Source of the DNA: Croceifilum oryzae
GTDB lineage: Bacteria; Bacillota; Bacilli; Thermoactinomycetales; Thermoactinomycetaceae
Length of the DNA stretch: 64,000 bases
Direction of reading: 5' to 3'
NCBI RefSeq assembly: GCF_030814315.1
Contig: NZ_JAUSUV010000011.1
Coordinates: 1-64,000, forward strand
Positions 25,522 through 34,794 of this stretch are shown piece after piece. The translations under genes and the position numbers were made by a program. Under the pieces are notes generated by a model that was given only the letters and a program-made list of their open reading frames with translations, was not told the DNA's origin and did no database searches. Within the stretch, counting starts at the first letter, position 1. The number at the start of each line of letters is the position of its first letter.

Positions 25522-26787
25522 TTGAGTCAAGATAAAAGAAGAATCATGATCGTGGAGCCGAATTGTTCAGGTGGTATCGAGCTTTTGAAGAGCGCGAGAA
25601 GAATGGGTGCCGAGGTTCACGTGGTTACGCATGAAGACTTGTATCAGCAAAACTATTCGGCTGAGTTGAAGGAAATGATCGACCATACGTTGTTTACGAA
25701 CTTCTGCGTCGAAGCAGAGGCGATTGCCGATATGGTTGCGTATTGCAAAAGAGTGGGGATTGAGGGAGTAGTAGCGGGTTTCGAGTTCGTTTCGGATATG
25801 ACGGTGAAAGTCGCCAGCGAATTAGGTCTACCTACTCATGATCCGCTTACATGTGAGGCGCTACGTAGAAAAGATTTGATGCATCTACAATTTGTAGAGA
25901 ATGAAGTGGCTTGTGCTAAAACGGTCATCGTTCAAACGTGGGATGAGTGCATCGCGGGAGCACTTAAAATCGGCTATCCTGTCGTGATTAAGCCATCTTC
26001 GAATGCAGGATCATGTAGTGTTTTTAAAGTGAACAGCGAAGAAGAGCTAAAGAAAGCATTTGAAGTGATTCGAGAGAGTAATGTGGAGTTCCCTCACGGT
26101 ATGCCTTTGGACGATCATATCTTGATTCAAGAGTTTCTATCTGGACCAGAGGTGAGTGTCGAAGTAGTTGTTTTCAACGGTGACGTAAGCGTACTGGCGA
26201 TTACAGATAAAACGACTACTACAGGAAATTACTTTGCCGAGATTGGTCACACTCTTCCATCTAAGTTAAGTCCTCGTGAGCAGAAGCTGGTGATGGATAT
26301 GACGAAGTTGGCTGTTCATTCTCTGGGATTGAAAAATGGGATTGGTCATGTCGAGTTGAAGCTGACTCCGGACGGTGTAAAGATTATTGAAGTAGGGGCG
26401 AGAATGCCAGGGGATAAGATTCCGAATCTCTTATTGCATGCTTGTGGGATTGATGAGGGGATTGTCTACATTCAAGCTTCGATGGGGCAATTTCCTGATG
26501 TAACGCCAAGGAATCATCAGTTTGCGGCGATTCAGTTTATCACGAGCGAGCGAGAAGGAGTGATTGAATCGATTGGTCGACTGGAAGGAATCCAGAACGT
26601 TTCCTCAAACGGTGAGGAAGGGATCGTGGATGTTGAGATCTATGTGGAAGAAGGGCAAAAAATCGGAGTTCCGATTAATAACATTGACCGAATCGGCCAT
26701 ATCATCGCGGTCTCCAATAGTTATGAAAGAGCATCTGTTTTATGTTCGGAAGCATTAGAAAAGATCGAATTACAAATCGCTGAGTAG
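25522..26787 (+). CDS. ATP-grasp ligase 1 (tandem paralogue)
   Basis: 421 residues. I chose TTG 25522 over ATG 25495 because it has AAGGGAG upstream and makes this protein align residue for residue, with identical length, to the next gene. ATP-grasp features are GYPVVIKPSSNAGSCSVFKVNS (ATP loop), HILIQEFLSGPEVSVEVVV, and the Mg-binding GHVELKLTPDGVKIIEVGARMPGDKIP. The N-terminal domain has a Rossmann-like start (RRIMIVEPNCSGGIELLKSARRMG). Such enzymes join a carboxylate to an amine using ATP, here probably amino acids. About three quarters of residues match ATP-grasp 2 by eye. Confidence 0.88.
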   Translation: MSQDKRRIMIVEPNCSGGIELLKSARRMGAEVHVVTHEDLYQQNYSAELKEMIDHTLFTNFCVEAEAIADMVAYCKRVGIEGVVAGFEFVSDMTVKVASELGLPTHDPLTCEALRRKDLMHLQFVENEVACAKTVIVQTWDECIAGALKIGYPVVIKPSSNAGSCSVFKVNSEEELKKAFEVIRESNVEFPHGMPLDDHILIQEFLSGPEVSVEVVVFNGDVSVLAITDKTTTTGNYFAEIGHTLPSKLSPREQKLVMDMTKLAVHSLGLKNGIGHVELKLTPDGVKIIEVGARMPGDKIPNLLLHACGIDEGIVYIQASMGQFPDVTPRNHQFAAIQFITSEREGVIESIGRLEGIQNVSSNGEEGIVDVEIYVEEGQKIGVPINNIDRIGHIIAVSNSYERASVLCSEALEKIELQIAE

Positions 26788-26830
26788 ATGTAGCGGAGTT
26801 TAGTTGAGCTGATGATGAGGAGAGGAAAAG

Positions 26831-28096
26831 ATGGATCAAGAGCAACGGAAGATTATGATCATCGAACCAAATTGCTCCGGTGGTATCGAGCTATTGAAGA
26901 GTGCGAGGCGAATGGGTGTCGAGGTGCATGCGGTTACGCATGAAGACTTGTATGAACATAGCTATTCGGATGCGGTAAAGGACATGATTGACTATACACT
27001 GTTTACGAACTTCTGCGAAGAAGTGGAAGCGATTACAGAGATCGTAGAGTATGGCAGAAGCGTGGGGATCGAAGGGGTTGTAGCGGGTTTCGAGTTTGTG
27101 ACCGATATAACCGTAAAAGTGGCGAGTGAATTAAATCTACCCACACATGATGTGTCGAAGTGTGCGGCGCTCCGAAGGAAAGATTTGATGCATCAATATT
27201 TTGCAGAACATCAGGTCTCCTGTGCCAGAACGATTGTGGTTCAAACATGGGATGAGTGCAACGCGGCGGCGCTTGAAATCGGCTATCCTGTCGTGATTAA
27301 GCCATCTTCGAATGCAGGATCATGTAGCGTTTTTAAAAGTAACAGTGTACAGGAGCTAAAGCAAGCTTTTGAAGTCATCAAGCAGAATAATGTGGAGTTT
27401 CCACATGGTATGCCTCTCGATGATCATATCTTGATCCAAGAGTATCTATCTGGACAGGAAGTAAGTGTAGAAATAGCGATTTGTAACGGGGATATGAGTG
27501 TGCTTGCGATTACGGATAAGATGACGACCTCGGGTAATCACTTTGCCGAGATCGGACATACCCTCACTTCCCATTTAGATCCTTTGGAACAAAAGCAAAT
27601 CACAGATATGACGGAATCGGCCGTTCGCTCTCTCGGATTGAAAAATGGAATTGCTCATGTTGAAGTGAAACTTACTTCAGATGGTGTGAAAATCATTGAA
27701 GTAGGGGCAAGGATGCCGGGTGGAAAAATCCCCTGCCTCCTATTACACGCTTGCGGAATTGATGAGGGGATTGTTTATATGCAAACTTCTCTGGGACAAG
27801 CTCCGGATGTTACCCCTCGAAACGATCAATTCGCCGCCATCCGTTTTATCACGAGCGACAAAGAGGGGATTATCGAGTCGGTTGATCGGCTGGAAGAAAT
27901 CCAAAAAGTTTCTTCGGATGGACAGGAAGGCATTGTAGATATCGAAATATATGCCAAACAAGGACAGAAAATTGGAGTCCCGATTAACAATATTGACCGA
28001 ATCGGTCATATTATTTCTGTTTCCAATTGTTATAAAAGGGCATCGGATTTGTGTTCGGAAGCATTAGAAAAAATTGAATTGCAAATTGCTGAGTAG
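26831..28096 (+). CDS. ATP-grasp ligase 2 (tandem paralogue)
   Basis: 421 residues from ATG 26831 behind GAGGAGAGG. It has the same domain order and motifs as ATP-grasp 1, including GYPVVIKPSSNAGSCSVFK and HVEVKLTSDGVKIIEVGARMPGGKIP. A block of about 55 bases around the ATP loop (25971 and 27280 onwards) is nearly identical in DNA between the two genes, pointing to recent duplication or gene conversion. Differences concentrate in the central domain, which may change the substrate. Both copies keep the catalytic residues, so two separate ligations are possible. Confidence 0.88.
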   Translation: MDQEQRKIMIIEPNCSGGIELLKSARRMGVEVHAVTHEDLYEHSYSDAVKDMIDYTLFTNFCEEVEAITEIVEYGRSVGIEGVVAGFEFVTDITVKVASELNLPTHDVSKCAALRRKDLMHQYFAEHQVSCARTIVVQTWDECNAAALEIGYPVVIKPSSNAGSCSVFKSNSVQELKQAFEVIKQNNVEFPHGMPLDDHILIQEYLSGQEVSVEIAICNGDMSVLAITDKMTTSGNHFAEIGHTLTSHLDPLEQKQITDMTESAVRSLGLKNGIAHVEVKLTSDGVKIIEVGARMPGGKIPCLLLHACGIDEGIVYMQTSLGQAPDVTPRNDQFAAIRFITSDKEGIIESVDRLEEIQKVSSDGQEGIVDIEIYAKQGQKIGVPINNIDRIGHIISVSNCYKRASDLCSEALEKIELQIAE

Positions 28097-28108
28097 AGGT
28101 GGGCATCA

Positions 28109-29350
28109 ATGAGGATCGCATTTACTCGATCGGTAGATATCGGACAGGCACAACCCTTTTTAAGTTATATTAGCAAGTATGTTCAGAAAAAAGGGTATGA
28201 AACAAAACTTTTCTATACAGATGGTGAATGTAGCTCAGACATGTTTCCGGGTGAGATTGAAAAGGTTTCAGCTGATGTCTCCAGTGAAACGCTCGTTAAC
28301 AAAATATTGGAATGGAAAGCGGATGTAGTCATATCGATCTCGCTTCCAGATGATAATAGCTTGCGCGATGCTTGTGTAAAGGAAATCTTGATGGAGAAGC
28401 ATCAGATTCCGATGATTATGCACTCGATGGAAGCGACTGCGATCATGTGTAATAAGTGGGAGACAAAAAGTTTCTTACGTAATTTGGGATATGCCGTTAC
28501 CGATGGATTCTTAATTCATGGTGATTTGATTAATGATCGGGGCATCCGCTACCACTCGTACCGCGAGTTCATTTTTAATAAAGTGCAGAAAATGGGCTTC
28601 CCGATTATCGTCAAACCGCTGTGGGATTCGATGTCATGTGGGATTCAGATTATGGATACTGTGGAGGAACTACAAGAATATTTATCCACGAATCCTCCAA
28701 CCGCTGATGTCTTAGTGGAGCAGTTTATAGAGGGAGAGTTATTTGGTATCGAAGTACTTGGGTGCGATGGGAATTATCGTTGCCAACCTTTAGTCAGAAA
28801 GTGTTCAAACTCGGTTCGCAATCTATTCCCATTTGACCATCTCCGATTTGCCCCATTTACGAATGAATCGTACCCAATTCAGGAATTAGAGGAAATGGTT
28901 TTAAATATTGCCTCTAAATTAGAGGTAAGTGGGTCAATCGATGTAGAATTAATATATAAGGACGGTATTTTTTACATCATTGAGATCAATCCTCGAATCT
29001 CGGGTATGACCAATCTGTCGTCTGCTGTGTCTGGGCAGAATGCATTCCAATGTCTCCTTGAAATGGCAGAGGGAGAGTGGGAAAGCAAGTACGGTCTACC
29101 GAAGCAAGATCGTTTTGTAGCTGAGTTTCCGTTGGAAAATATGGTTGCTGCCACTGCTGAGCGGATGCAAAATCGTGATGATGTGGTTCATGTAAGCTTT
29201 AATCGCTACCACGACGGAAGAACGCAGTATAAGATGATGCTTAGCGCAGTAGATGCAGAAGATTGCTTCTCAAAATTGATGGGCTTAAATGAGGAAAATA
29301 AGATCGTTCCACATCATATCATCGAGGAATTACGAAGCAGTATGACGTAA
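28109..29350 (+). CDS. ATP-grasp ligase 3
   Basis: 413 residues behind GAGGTG, 12 bases after ATP-grasp 2. Features: MRIAFTRSVDIGQAQPFLSYISKYVQKKG at the N-terminus, FPIIVKPLWDSMSCGIQIM (ATP loop), VLVEQFIEGELFGIEVLG, and IDVELIYKDGIFYIIEINPRISGMTNL (metal-binding Glu and Asn). It belongs to the D-Ala-D-Ala-ligase/carboxylate-amine-ligase group but is not close to copies 1 and 2. Its substrates cannot be told from the sequence. Confidence 0.85.
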   Translation: MRIAFTRSVDIGQAQPFLSYISKYVQKKGYETKLFYTDGECSSDMFPGEIEKVSADVSSETLVNKILEWKADVVISISLPDDNSLRDACVKEILMEKHQIPMIMHSMEATAIMCNKWETKSFLRNLGYAVTDGFLIHGDLINDRGIRYHSYREFIFNKVQKMGFPIIVKPLWDSMSCGIQIMDTVEELQEYLSTNPPTADVLVEQFIEGELFGIEVLGCDGNYRCQPLVRKCSNSVRNLFPFDHLRFAPFTNESYPIQELEEMVLNIASKLEVSGSIDVELIYKDGIFYIIEINPRISGMTNLSSAVSGQNAFQCLLEMAEGEWESKYGLPKQDRFVAEFPLENMVAATAERMQNRDDVVHVSFNRYHDGRTQYKMMLSAVDAEDCFSKLMGLNEENKIVPHHIIEELRSSMT

Positions 29351-29354
29351 TAAG

Positions 29355-29393
29355 AATATATGGGACTATGAATCCAATGTAGTCCCATATATT
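29355..29393 (+). terminator. Perfect 14-bp hairpin inside the cluster
   Basis: AATATATGGGACTA (29355-29368) pairs perfectly with 29380-29393, loop TGAATCCAATG. It has no proper T-run (CATTCAT), so it may reduce rather than stop transcription into the exporter, or stabilise upstream mRNA. Confidence 0.55.
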
Positions 29394-29420
29394 CATTCAT
29401 GTAGCGAATTGAGGTGTAGT

Positions 29421-30647
29421 ATGAAGAATCTCTTCAAGAATAATTTGCAACTATTTCTATTAGCAGATTTAATATGTCAATTTGGCGCGGGGATTACACT
29501 CGGAACCTTAAACTGGCTTGTGCTTGACCACATGGGCAAGAATGAGCTGGTCAGTTTGGTGTTTGGTGTAAACGTCGTCTGTGGTTTGTTGATATCATTC
29601 TTTTCTGGATTGATAGTCGACCGTTTTGATAAGAAGGCAGTTGTAATCTGGTCAAATGTGTTTCGAATTGCGTTAACACTGATTACGCTGTTGTTATTTT
29701 TATTTACTGGTTTCCACTATAGCTACGTGTTCCTTTTAGCAATCAGCAATGGAATCGGATGGAACATTTATTTTCCAGCTACCAAGGCGCTCCTGCAAAA
29801 CATTACGGCAAAAGGGGGAAATGTCTTAAAAGGAAATTCAGGTGCGGAAATTGCGATGCAAGTAGGGATGTTCTCAGCAGGTGCGGTTGGAGGTTTACTG
29901 TATAAAAAACTCGGATTTAATTCGATCCTGATCATCAATATTGTGATGTTTATCATCGCGAGTTTATTGGTTAAACTCATCTCGGTTGAGACAACTCCAG
30001 CTAAAACAGGGTTAAAGCTGGCTCATCTAAAAGAAGATTTTATCAATGGGTTTAAGTATTTCCGTCATCGTTCCGCTATTTTCTTGCTCGGTATTACGAT
30101 GTTTATCCCATTTGTAGCGGCAGGTCTGATCAATGTTTCTCTTCCGGGCTATGTAAGTACATTTTTACATGAGGACTCTGTAAAATTTGGGCTCATTACG
30201 ATGTGTTATGGGATAGGTGCCTGTATCTCTGGTTTGATCATTATGAATCTCTCTTCCAAAATCTCACGAAAAGGGTTAGTGCTCGTTGGATTTATCATCG
30301 CGATTCTCTGCGGGGTATTCATGTTTGTGAATCACAGTGTTGCAGTTGCCTGCTTTATCAATATGATGTTTGGGTTCTGTGGTTCGGGGATTCGAATCAT
30401 TATGTACTCGGAAGTGATGGAGAAGCTGCCGTCTGAATACATCGGTAGGGCGATGTCGATCTGGAATGTGATCGGAATGTCCTTACAAATCGCCTGCACA
30501 TATGTAGTAGGGAAATCGATGGATGCATGGGGTGCGCAATATGGCTTCTTAATTCTATCAAGTGTGATGACGCTAGGATTCATCATCTATAGCCTCTCTT
30601 ATCGAATGGATAAGAAGAGTAGCAGTGGTAGCACAATGGCTGGATAG
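29421..30647 (+). CDS. MFS transporter, probable exporter of the cluster product
   Basis: 408 residues from ATG 29421, with GAGGTG upstream; the upstream TTG at 29409 would place the binding site inside the gene. Twelve hydrophobic segments are visible, starting NNLQLFLLADLICQFGAGITLGTLNWLVLD, with the loop RFDKKAVVIWSNVFRIA after segment 2, as in macrolide-efflux/EntS-like MFS proteins. It lies within the ATP-grasp cluster, so export of, and self-protection against, the product is likely. Located in the cytoplasmic membrane. Confidence 0.85.
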   Translation: MKNLFKNNLQLFLLADLICQFGAGITLGTLNWLVLDHMGKNELVSLVFGVNVVCGLLISFFSGLIVDRFDKKAVVIWSNVFRIALTLITLLLFLFTGFHYSYVFLLAISNGIGWNIYFPATKALLQNITAKGGNVLKGNSGAEIAMQVGMFSAGAVGGLLYKKLGFNSILIINIVMFIIASLLVKLISVETTPAKTGLKLAHLKEDFINGFKYFRHRSAIFLLGITMFIPFVAAGLINVSLPGYVSTFLHEDSVKFGLITMCYGIGACISGLIIMNLSSKISRKGLVLVGFIIAILCGVFMFVNHSVAVACFINMMFGFCGSGIRIIMYSEVMEKLPSEYIGRAMSIWNVIGMSLQIACTYVVGKSMDAWGAQYGFLILSSVMTLGFIIYSLSYRMDKKSSSGSTMAG

Positions 30648-30659
30648 GGGGATACAGAT

Positions 30660-31241
30660 ATGATTGCAAAGCTCAAAGAAGAAAGCCCACCCTTAATTTG
30701 TTGCTTTTGCGGTGCTAGAACAGGCAAGGATCCTATGTGGATGGAGCAAGCAGAAATAGCGGGAAGAAAGCTAGCAGAGGCTGGCTTCGGTATCGTGTAC
30801 GGTGGTGGTACTGTAGGCATGATGGGGAAATTGGCAGATGAGGTAGCTGTTGGTGGCGGGAAAGTCGTAGGGGTTTTGCCAGAGTTTCTCAAGCATCAAG
30901 AGGCAGAAGGCGGTGCACGGGCATCTACGATCTTTACCCAAAGCATGCATGAGCGAAAAAATACGATGTATCAATTAGCATCTGGCTTTTTGGCTATGCC
31001 GGGTGGGATTGGTACCTTTGATGAACTATGTGAAACGATTGCGTGGCTAAAGATCGGGATACACGACGCGCCTCTTTATATATGGAATATCAATCATTTC
31101 TTTGATCCGTTTATCCAGTTGATTGATAATTTGAAGCATCACGGATTTTTGCACGATGATGACTTGACGAAAGTAAAGATTGTCGATGACATTGATACGA
31201 TTGTTTCTTCATTAAAAGAAGCCATTCCCATTCATAAATAG
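30660..31241 (+). CDS. LOG-family nucleotide phosphoribohydrolase
   Basis: 193 residues behind AGGGGGAT. The family signature is complete: CCFCGARTG, YGGGTVGMMGKLAD, the Arg-Lys pair in MHERKNTM, and PGGIGTFDELCE (residues 114-122). LOG enzymes cut the N-glycosidic bond of nucleoside 5'-monophosphates, releasing base and ribose 5-phosphate. In mildiomycin and bacimethrin pathways a CMP hydroxymethylase is paired with a hydroxymethyl-CMP hydrolase of a different family; here the LOG protein is well placed to play the same part. Substrate assignment is inference. Confidence 0.88.
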   Translation: MIAKLKEESPPLICCFCGARTGKDPMWMEQAEIAGRKLAEAGFGIVYGGGTVGMMGKLADEVAVGGGKVVGVLPEFLKHQEAEGGARASTIFTQSMHERKNTMYQLASGFLAMPGGIGTFDELCETIAWLKIGIHDAPLYIWNINHFFDPFIQLIDNLKHHGFLHDDDLTKVKIVDDIDTIVSSLKEAIPIHK

Positions 31242-31272
31242 CAAATTCCCTTGATTTGGTGGAGGTACAACA

Positions 31273-32487
31273 ATGATAACGAACCAAAATATAGTGATTA
31301 TGAACCGATGGAGCGATGATTACGGGAACTATGCGACCCTCCTTGATCATCATCAGAATAACGTTTCCTACATCGTAAATGCAGGGGGTGCGGTTTACCT
31401 AGAAAACCATCCAGAGATCCCCAACTATGCACAAGTGGTTAACGATTTGAAAGATGTAGAAGAAGTAAGTGCCGCGTTCGAGAATATCATAAGTCGATTT
31501 GGGAAGATTGATGTTCTCATTGCACTATCTGAAAATGATATCTTGGTTGCGGGGAAAATGAGAGATCGTTATTCAATTCAAGGTATGAGTTTACAAGATA
31601 CCTTACGATTTATTGATAAAGTGGAAATGAAAAAGAGTTTTGTCGGTACCAAGGTTGCGGTTCCGCGATATTTAGAGGATTTGACAGAAAAGAGTTTGCG
31701 CCATTTTGTATCTGAGACTGGGTTTCCCGTTGTGTTAAAGCCGAGAACAGGGGCTGCTAGTGCAGGAGTGAAAATCATACCTGATAGGGAACAGTTAGAG
31801 GCTGCGATGAAAGAGATCGATATCCATACCTATGAGTGTGAGGAGTATGTAGAAGGTCCGATTGTTCATATGGATGGCATTATGAAAAATGGGGAGCTTG
31901 TCTTTGTAAAAACATCTCGCTATCTAAACACCTGCTATGATTACACGCTAGGAAAATCAGTTGGCTCCATCATCATTTCCGACGAGCAGAGATCGAAGAA
32001 ATTCGCAGATTTTACGGAAGAGGTGATGAAAACACTCCGACTGGACAACGGTGTGTTTCATCTAGAGGCAATTCTGCGGGATGGAGATGAGCCTGTATTC
32101 CTTGAGCTAGGTGCACGTCAAGGGGGCGGGGAAGTGGTACCGCTGATGAGACTTCTATACGATGTAGACTTAGTGAGGGCGCTTTTCCAATCCCAACTGG
32201 GTGAAGAAATTGAGATAGCCCCTCGAGAGACGCCTTTTGTATCTGGATTCTTGTTAGTGCCTGAGCCGAAAGAGGTTCCTTGTAAAGTGGTGAAGGTATC
32301 TAAAGTAGAAGGATTATCTACACTATCCTATCAGTATATTCCGGAAGTAGATTCGATTCTAGATGGTAAGGGTGGTTACTATTTTAACGCTGGTAAATTT
32401 GCCTTTATTGGCCCTGAAGAAGAGATCGAGTCGGATCTTCTCCGAGCGATGAACGAATATGAAATCGTAACAGAACCAATATCATAA
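31273..32487 (+). CDS. ATP-grasp ligase 4
   Basis: 404 residues behind GGTGGAGG. ATP-grasp motifs: VVLKPRTGAASAGVKIIPD (ATP loop), YECEEYVEGPIVHMDGIMKNG, VFHLEAILRDGDEPVFLELGARQGGGEVVP (metal site). This last pattern is typical of the BacD-like L-amino acid ligase and carboxylate-amine ligase group. It is distinct from ligases 1-3, making four ATP-grasp enzymes in one cluster. It is the last gene of the run and is followed by a terminator. Confidence 0.86.
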   Translation: MITNQNIVIMNRWSDDYGNYATLLDHHQNNVSYIVNAGGAVYLENHPEIPNYAQVVNDLKDVEEVSAAFENIISRFGKIDVLIALSENDILVAGKMRDRYSIQGMSLQDTLRFIDKVEMKKSFVGTKVAVPRYLEDLTEKSLRHFVSETGFPVVLKPRTGAASAGVKIIPDREQLEAAMKEIDIHTYECEEYVEGPIVHMDGIMKNGELVFVKTSRYLNTCYDYTLGKSVGSIIISDEQRSKKFADFTEEVMKTLRLDNGVFHLEAILRDGDEPVFLELGARQGGGEVVPLMRLLYDVDLVRALFQSQLGEEIEIAPRETPFVSGFLLVPEPKEVPCKVVKVSKVEGLSTLSYQYIPEVDSILDGKGGYYFNAGKFAFIGPEEEIESDLLRAMNEYEIVTEPIS

Positions 32488-32494
32488 AAAGGAA

Positions 32495-32552
32495 GGCACC
32501 TCTTTGCTTCGGTTGATTTTTGCTAACCATTTTGAAGTAGGTGTCTTTTTTA
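32495..32552 (+). terminator. Terminator of the biosynthetic cluster
   Basis: GGCACCT (32495-32501) pairs with AGGTGTC (32539-32545), followed by TTTTTTATAT. The loop is long (about 37 bases). Confidence 0.6.
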
Positions 32553-32571
32553 TATGTAAAATAAAAAAAAC

Positions 32572-32594
32572 TGAATGAATGACCACTCATTTTT
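32572..32594. promoter_or_regulatory. FadR-type (TetR) operator before the Fe-S reductase gene
   Basis: TGAATGAATGACCACTCATT contains the inverted repeat AATGA-CCAC-TCATT and resembles the Bacillus FadR box (TGAATGA-N4-TCATTCA). It lies about 85 bases before the Fe-S reductase start. The TetR gene at 41496 encodes the probable binding protein. Confidence 0.6.
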
Positions 32595-32676
32595 ATGTTA
32601 CAATGGAACCACTTAGTAATGGTAAGATTATATATAGTTACCGTAAATGAAATGTTTTGAAAGGAGCGAGCTAGTA

Positions 32677-34746
32677 ATGTCTACGTTACAAATTTTCAAT
32701 ATCATTGCACTTATTGTTGTAGCTAGTTATGCGTTTTACTTGTTCGGCTATGTAGTATATCAACGTTATCAGTACATTCGATTGGGCAAACCAATTGAAT
32801 TCCAATTGAACTTTGGAGAACGTTTCCGTGAGATTATGATTAATGTATTTGGGCAAAAGAAGCTTTTTAAAGATATGAAAAGCGGAATTATGCACACCGT
32901 TATGTTTTATGGGTTTATTATTATTCAGTTTGGTGCGATTGACCTTTTTTGGAAGGGCTTACAATCGGGAGGGCATCTACCTCTTGGTCCGGTTTATGGA
33001 GTTTTCACTTTCTTGCAAGAAATCACAACGTTCCTAGTGCTTATCGCCACGTTGTATGCGTTTCATCGTAGGTATGTGGAGAAGCTTGCACGTCTGAAGC
33101 GAAACTTTAAATCAGGTCTGGTTATCATCTTCTTAACTTCGTTGATGTTTTCGATCCTGATGGGTGGCGCATTTGAGCAAATCGCTCTCCAGCATCCATC
33201 TAGTTGGTCAACTCCGATTTCATCTATGTTGGCATCGCCGTTTTCGGGACTATCGGAAGGTGTAGCAGAGGCGGTATTCTACGTGTTTTGGTGGATGCAT
33301 GCACTTGTACTCTTTACTTTCATGGTGTATGTACCGCAATCCAAGCACTTCCACTTATTAATGGGACCTGTAAACGTCTTTATGAAACGTCAACAACCAC
33401 CAGGTAAACTCTCGTTAATCAATTTTGAAGATGAGACAGTTGAAGAGTATGGAGTCGGGAAGATTACGGATTTTAACCAAAAACAATTGATTGACTTATA
33501 TGCCTGTGTGGAATGTGGTCGTTGTACCAATATGTGCCCTGCTTCTGGAACAGGTAAGATGTTATCCCCGATGCAGTTGATTGTGAAGCTACGGGATCAC
33601 TTAACAGAACAAGGTGCAGCGATTACACAAAAGGCGCCTTGGGTACCACAAGTGGCTTTTTCGAATGCGAATCAGGCAGCGTTGGAAGTAGCAGTTGGCG
33701 AGAGCGGTCCTGCGATGATCGGGGATGTTATTACAGAGCAAGAGATTTGGGCTTGTACCACTTGCCGTAACTGTGAAGACCAATGCCCGGTTATGAACGA
33801 GCACGTAGATAAAATTATCGATATGCGCCGCCATCTCGTGATGACACAAGGGAAGATGAGTGCAGAAGCCGGTCGTGCTTTCTCCAATATCGAGAAGCAA
33901 GGTAATCCATGGGGGATTAGTAAAAAAGACCGTGATAAATGGGCAGGAGATGCAGAAGTTACTGTACCAACGGTAAAAGAAGAGAAAGAATTCGAATACC
34001 TTTTCTTCGTAGGCTCCATGGGTGCTTATGATATGAGAAGCCAAAAAATCTCTCGAACCCTAGTGAAACTCCTTACCCAAGCAGGCGTGAAATTCGCGAT
34101 TCTCGGAAACAAAGAGAAAAACTCTGGTGACACACCTCGTCGTATGGGGAATGAGTTCTTGTTCCAGCAATTGGCGGAAGACAATATAAAACAGTTCCAA
34201 AAGAACAACGTCAAGAAGATCATTACCATTGACCCACATGCGTACAACACATTTAAAAACGAGTATCCGGACCTTGGTTTGGAAGCGGAAGTGTATCATC
34301 ATTCCGAAGTACTTGCAGATCTCATCTCAGACGGGCGACTCGTTCCGAGCAAGACATTGACCGAACGTATCACGTATCATGATTCCTGCTATCTCGGACG
34401 TTATAACGATATCTATTCCGCTCCGCGCTTTATCTTAAGTAAGATTCCAGGGATCGACTTGGTAGAGATGAAACGTAGCTTTGAAGATGCCATGTGCTGT
34501 GGTGCGGGCGGTGGCATGATGTGGATGGAAGAGCACGAGGGAACACGGGTTAACGTTGCGCGTACCGAACAGGCACTCGAAACCAAGCCGACCATGATTG
34601 GTAGCGCTTGTCCTTATTGCTTGACCATGTTGTCAGATGGAACCAAGGCAAAAGAAGTAGAGGAGTCAGTTCAAACACTCGACGTCGCTGAGATACTTGC
34701 TCTCTCCGTTGAATTTACGATTGAACAAGAAGAGCAAGCCTCCTAA
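32677..34746 (+). CDS. Membrane-bound Fe-S reductase (YwjF/HdrD-like), electron transfer for acyl-CoA oxidation
   Basis: 689 residues from ATG 32677, with GAAAGGAG upstream (the upstream ATG 32647 would contain that site). Residues 1-240 hold about six membrane helices of a NarI/HdrE-like cytochrome domain (IIALIVVASYAFYLFGYVVY onwards). Two 4Fe-4S motifs follow: CVECGRCTNMCP and CTTCRNCEDQCP. The C-terminal half has two CCG domains (HDSCYLGRYNDIY; CCGAGGGMMWMEEHEG). B. subtilis YwjF has the same layout and lies beside acyl-CoA dehydrogenase genes. It probably passes electrons from electron-transfer flavoprotein to the quinone pool. Confidence 0.88.
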   Translation: MSTLQIFNIIALIVVASYAFYLFGYVVYQRYQYIRLGKPIEFQLNFGERFREIMINVFGQKKLFKDMKSGIMHTVMFYGFIIIQFGAIDLFWKGLQSGGHLPLGPVYGVFTFLQEITTFLVLIATLYAFHRRYVEKLARLKRNFKSGLVIIFLTSLMFSILMGGAFEQIALQHPSSWSTPISSMLASPFSGLSEGVAEAVFYVFWWMHALVLFTFMVYVPQSKHFHLLMGPVNVFMKRQQPPGKLSLINFEDETVEEYGVGKITDFNQKQLIDLYACVECGRCTNMCPASGTGKMLSPMQLIVKLRDHLTEQGAAITQKAPWVPQVAFSNANQAALEVAVGESGPAMIGDVITEQEIWACTTCRNCEDQCPVMNEHVDKIIDMRRHLVMTQGKMSAEAGRAFSNIEKQGNPWGISKKDRDKWAGDAEVTVPTVKEEKEFEYLFFVGSMGAYDMRSQKISRTLVKLLTQAGVKFAILGNKEKNSGDTPRRMGNEFLFQQLAEDNIKQFQKNNVKKIITIDPHAYNTFKNEYPDLGLEAEVYHHSEVLADLISDGRLVPSKTLTERITYHDSCYLGRYNDIYSAPRFILSKIPGIDLVEMKRSFEDAMCCGAGGGMMWMEEHEGTRVNVARTEQALETKPTMIGSACPYCLTMLSDGTKAKEVEESVQTLDVAEILALSVEFTIEQEEQAS

Positions 34747-34794
34747 TAAGACTATAGACAAACTGAGAATATTCATAGGTTAGGGGTGAACACA

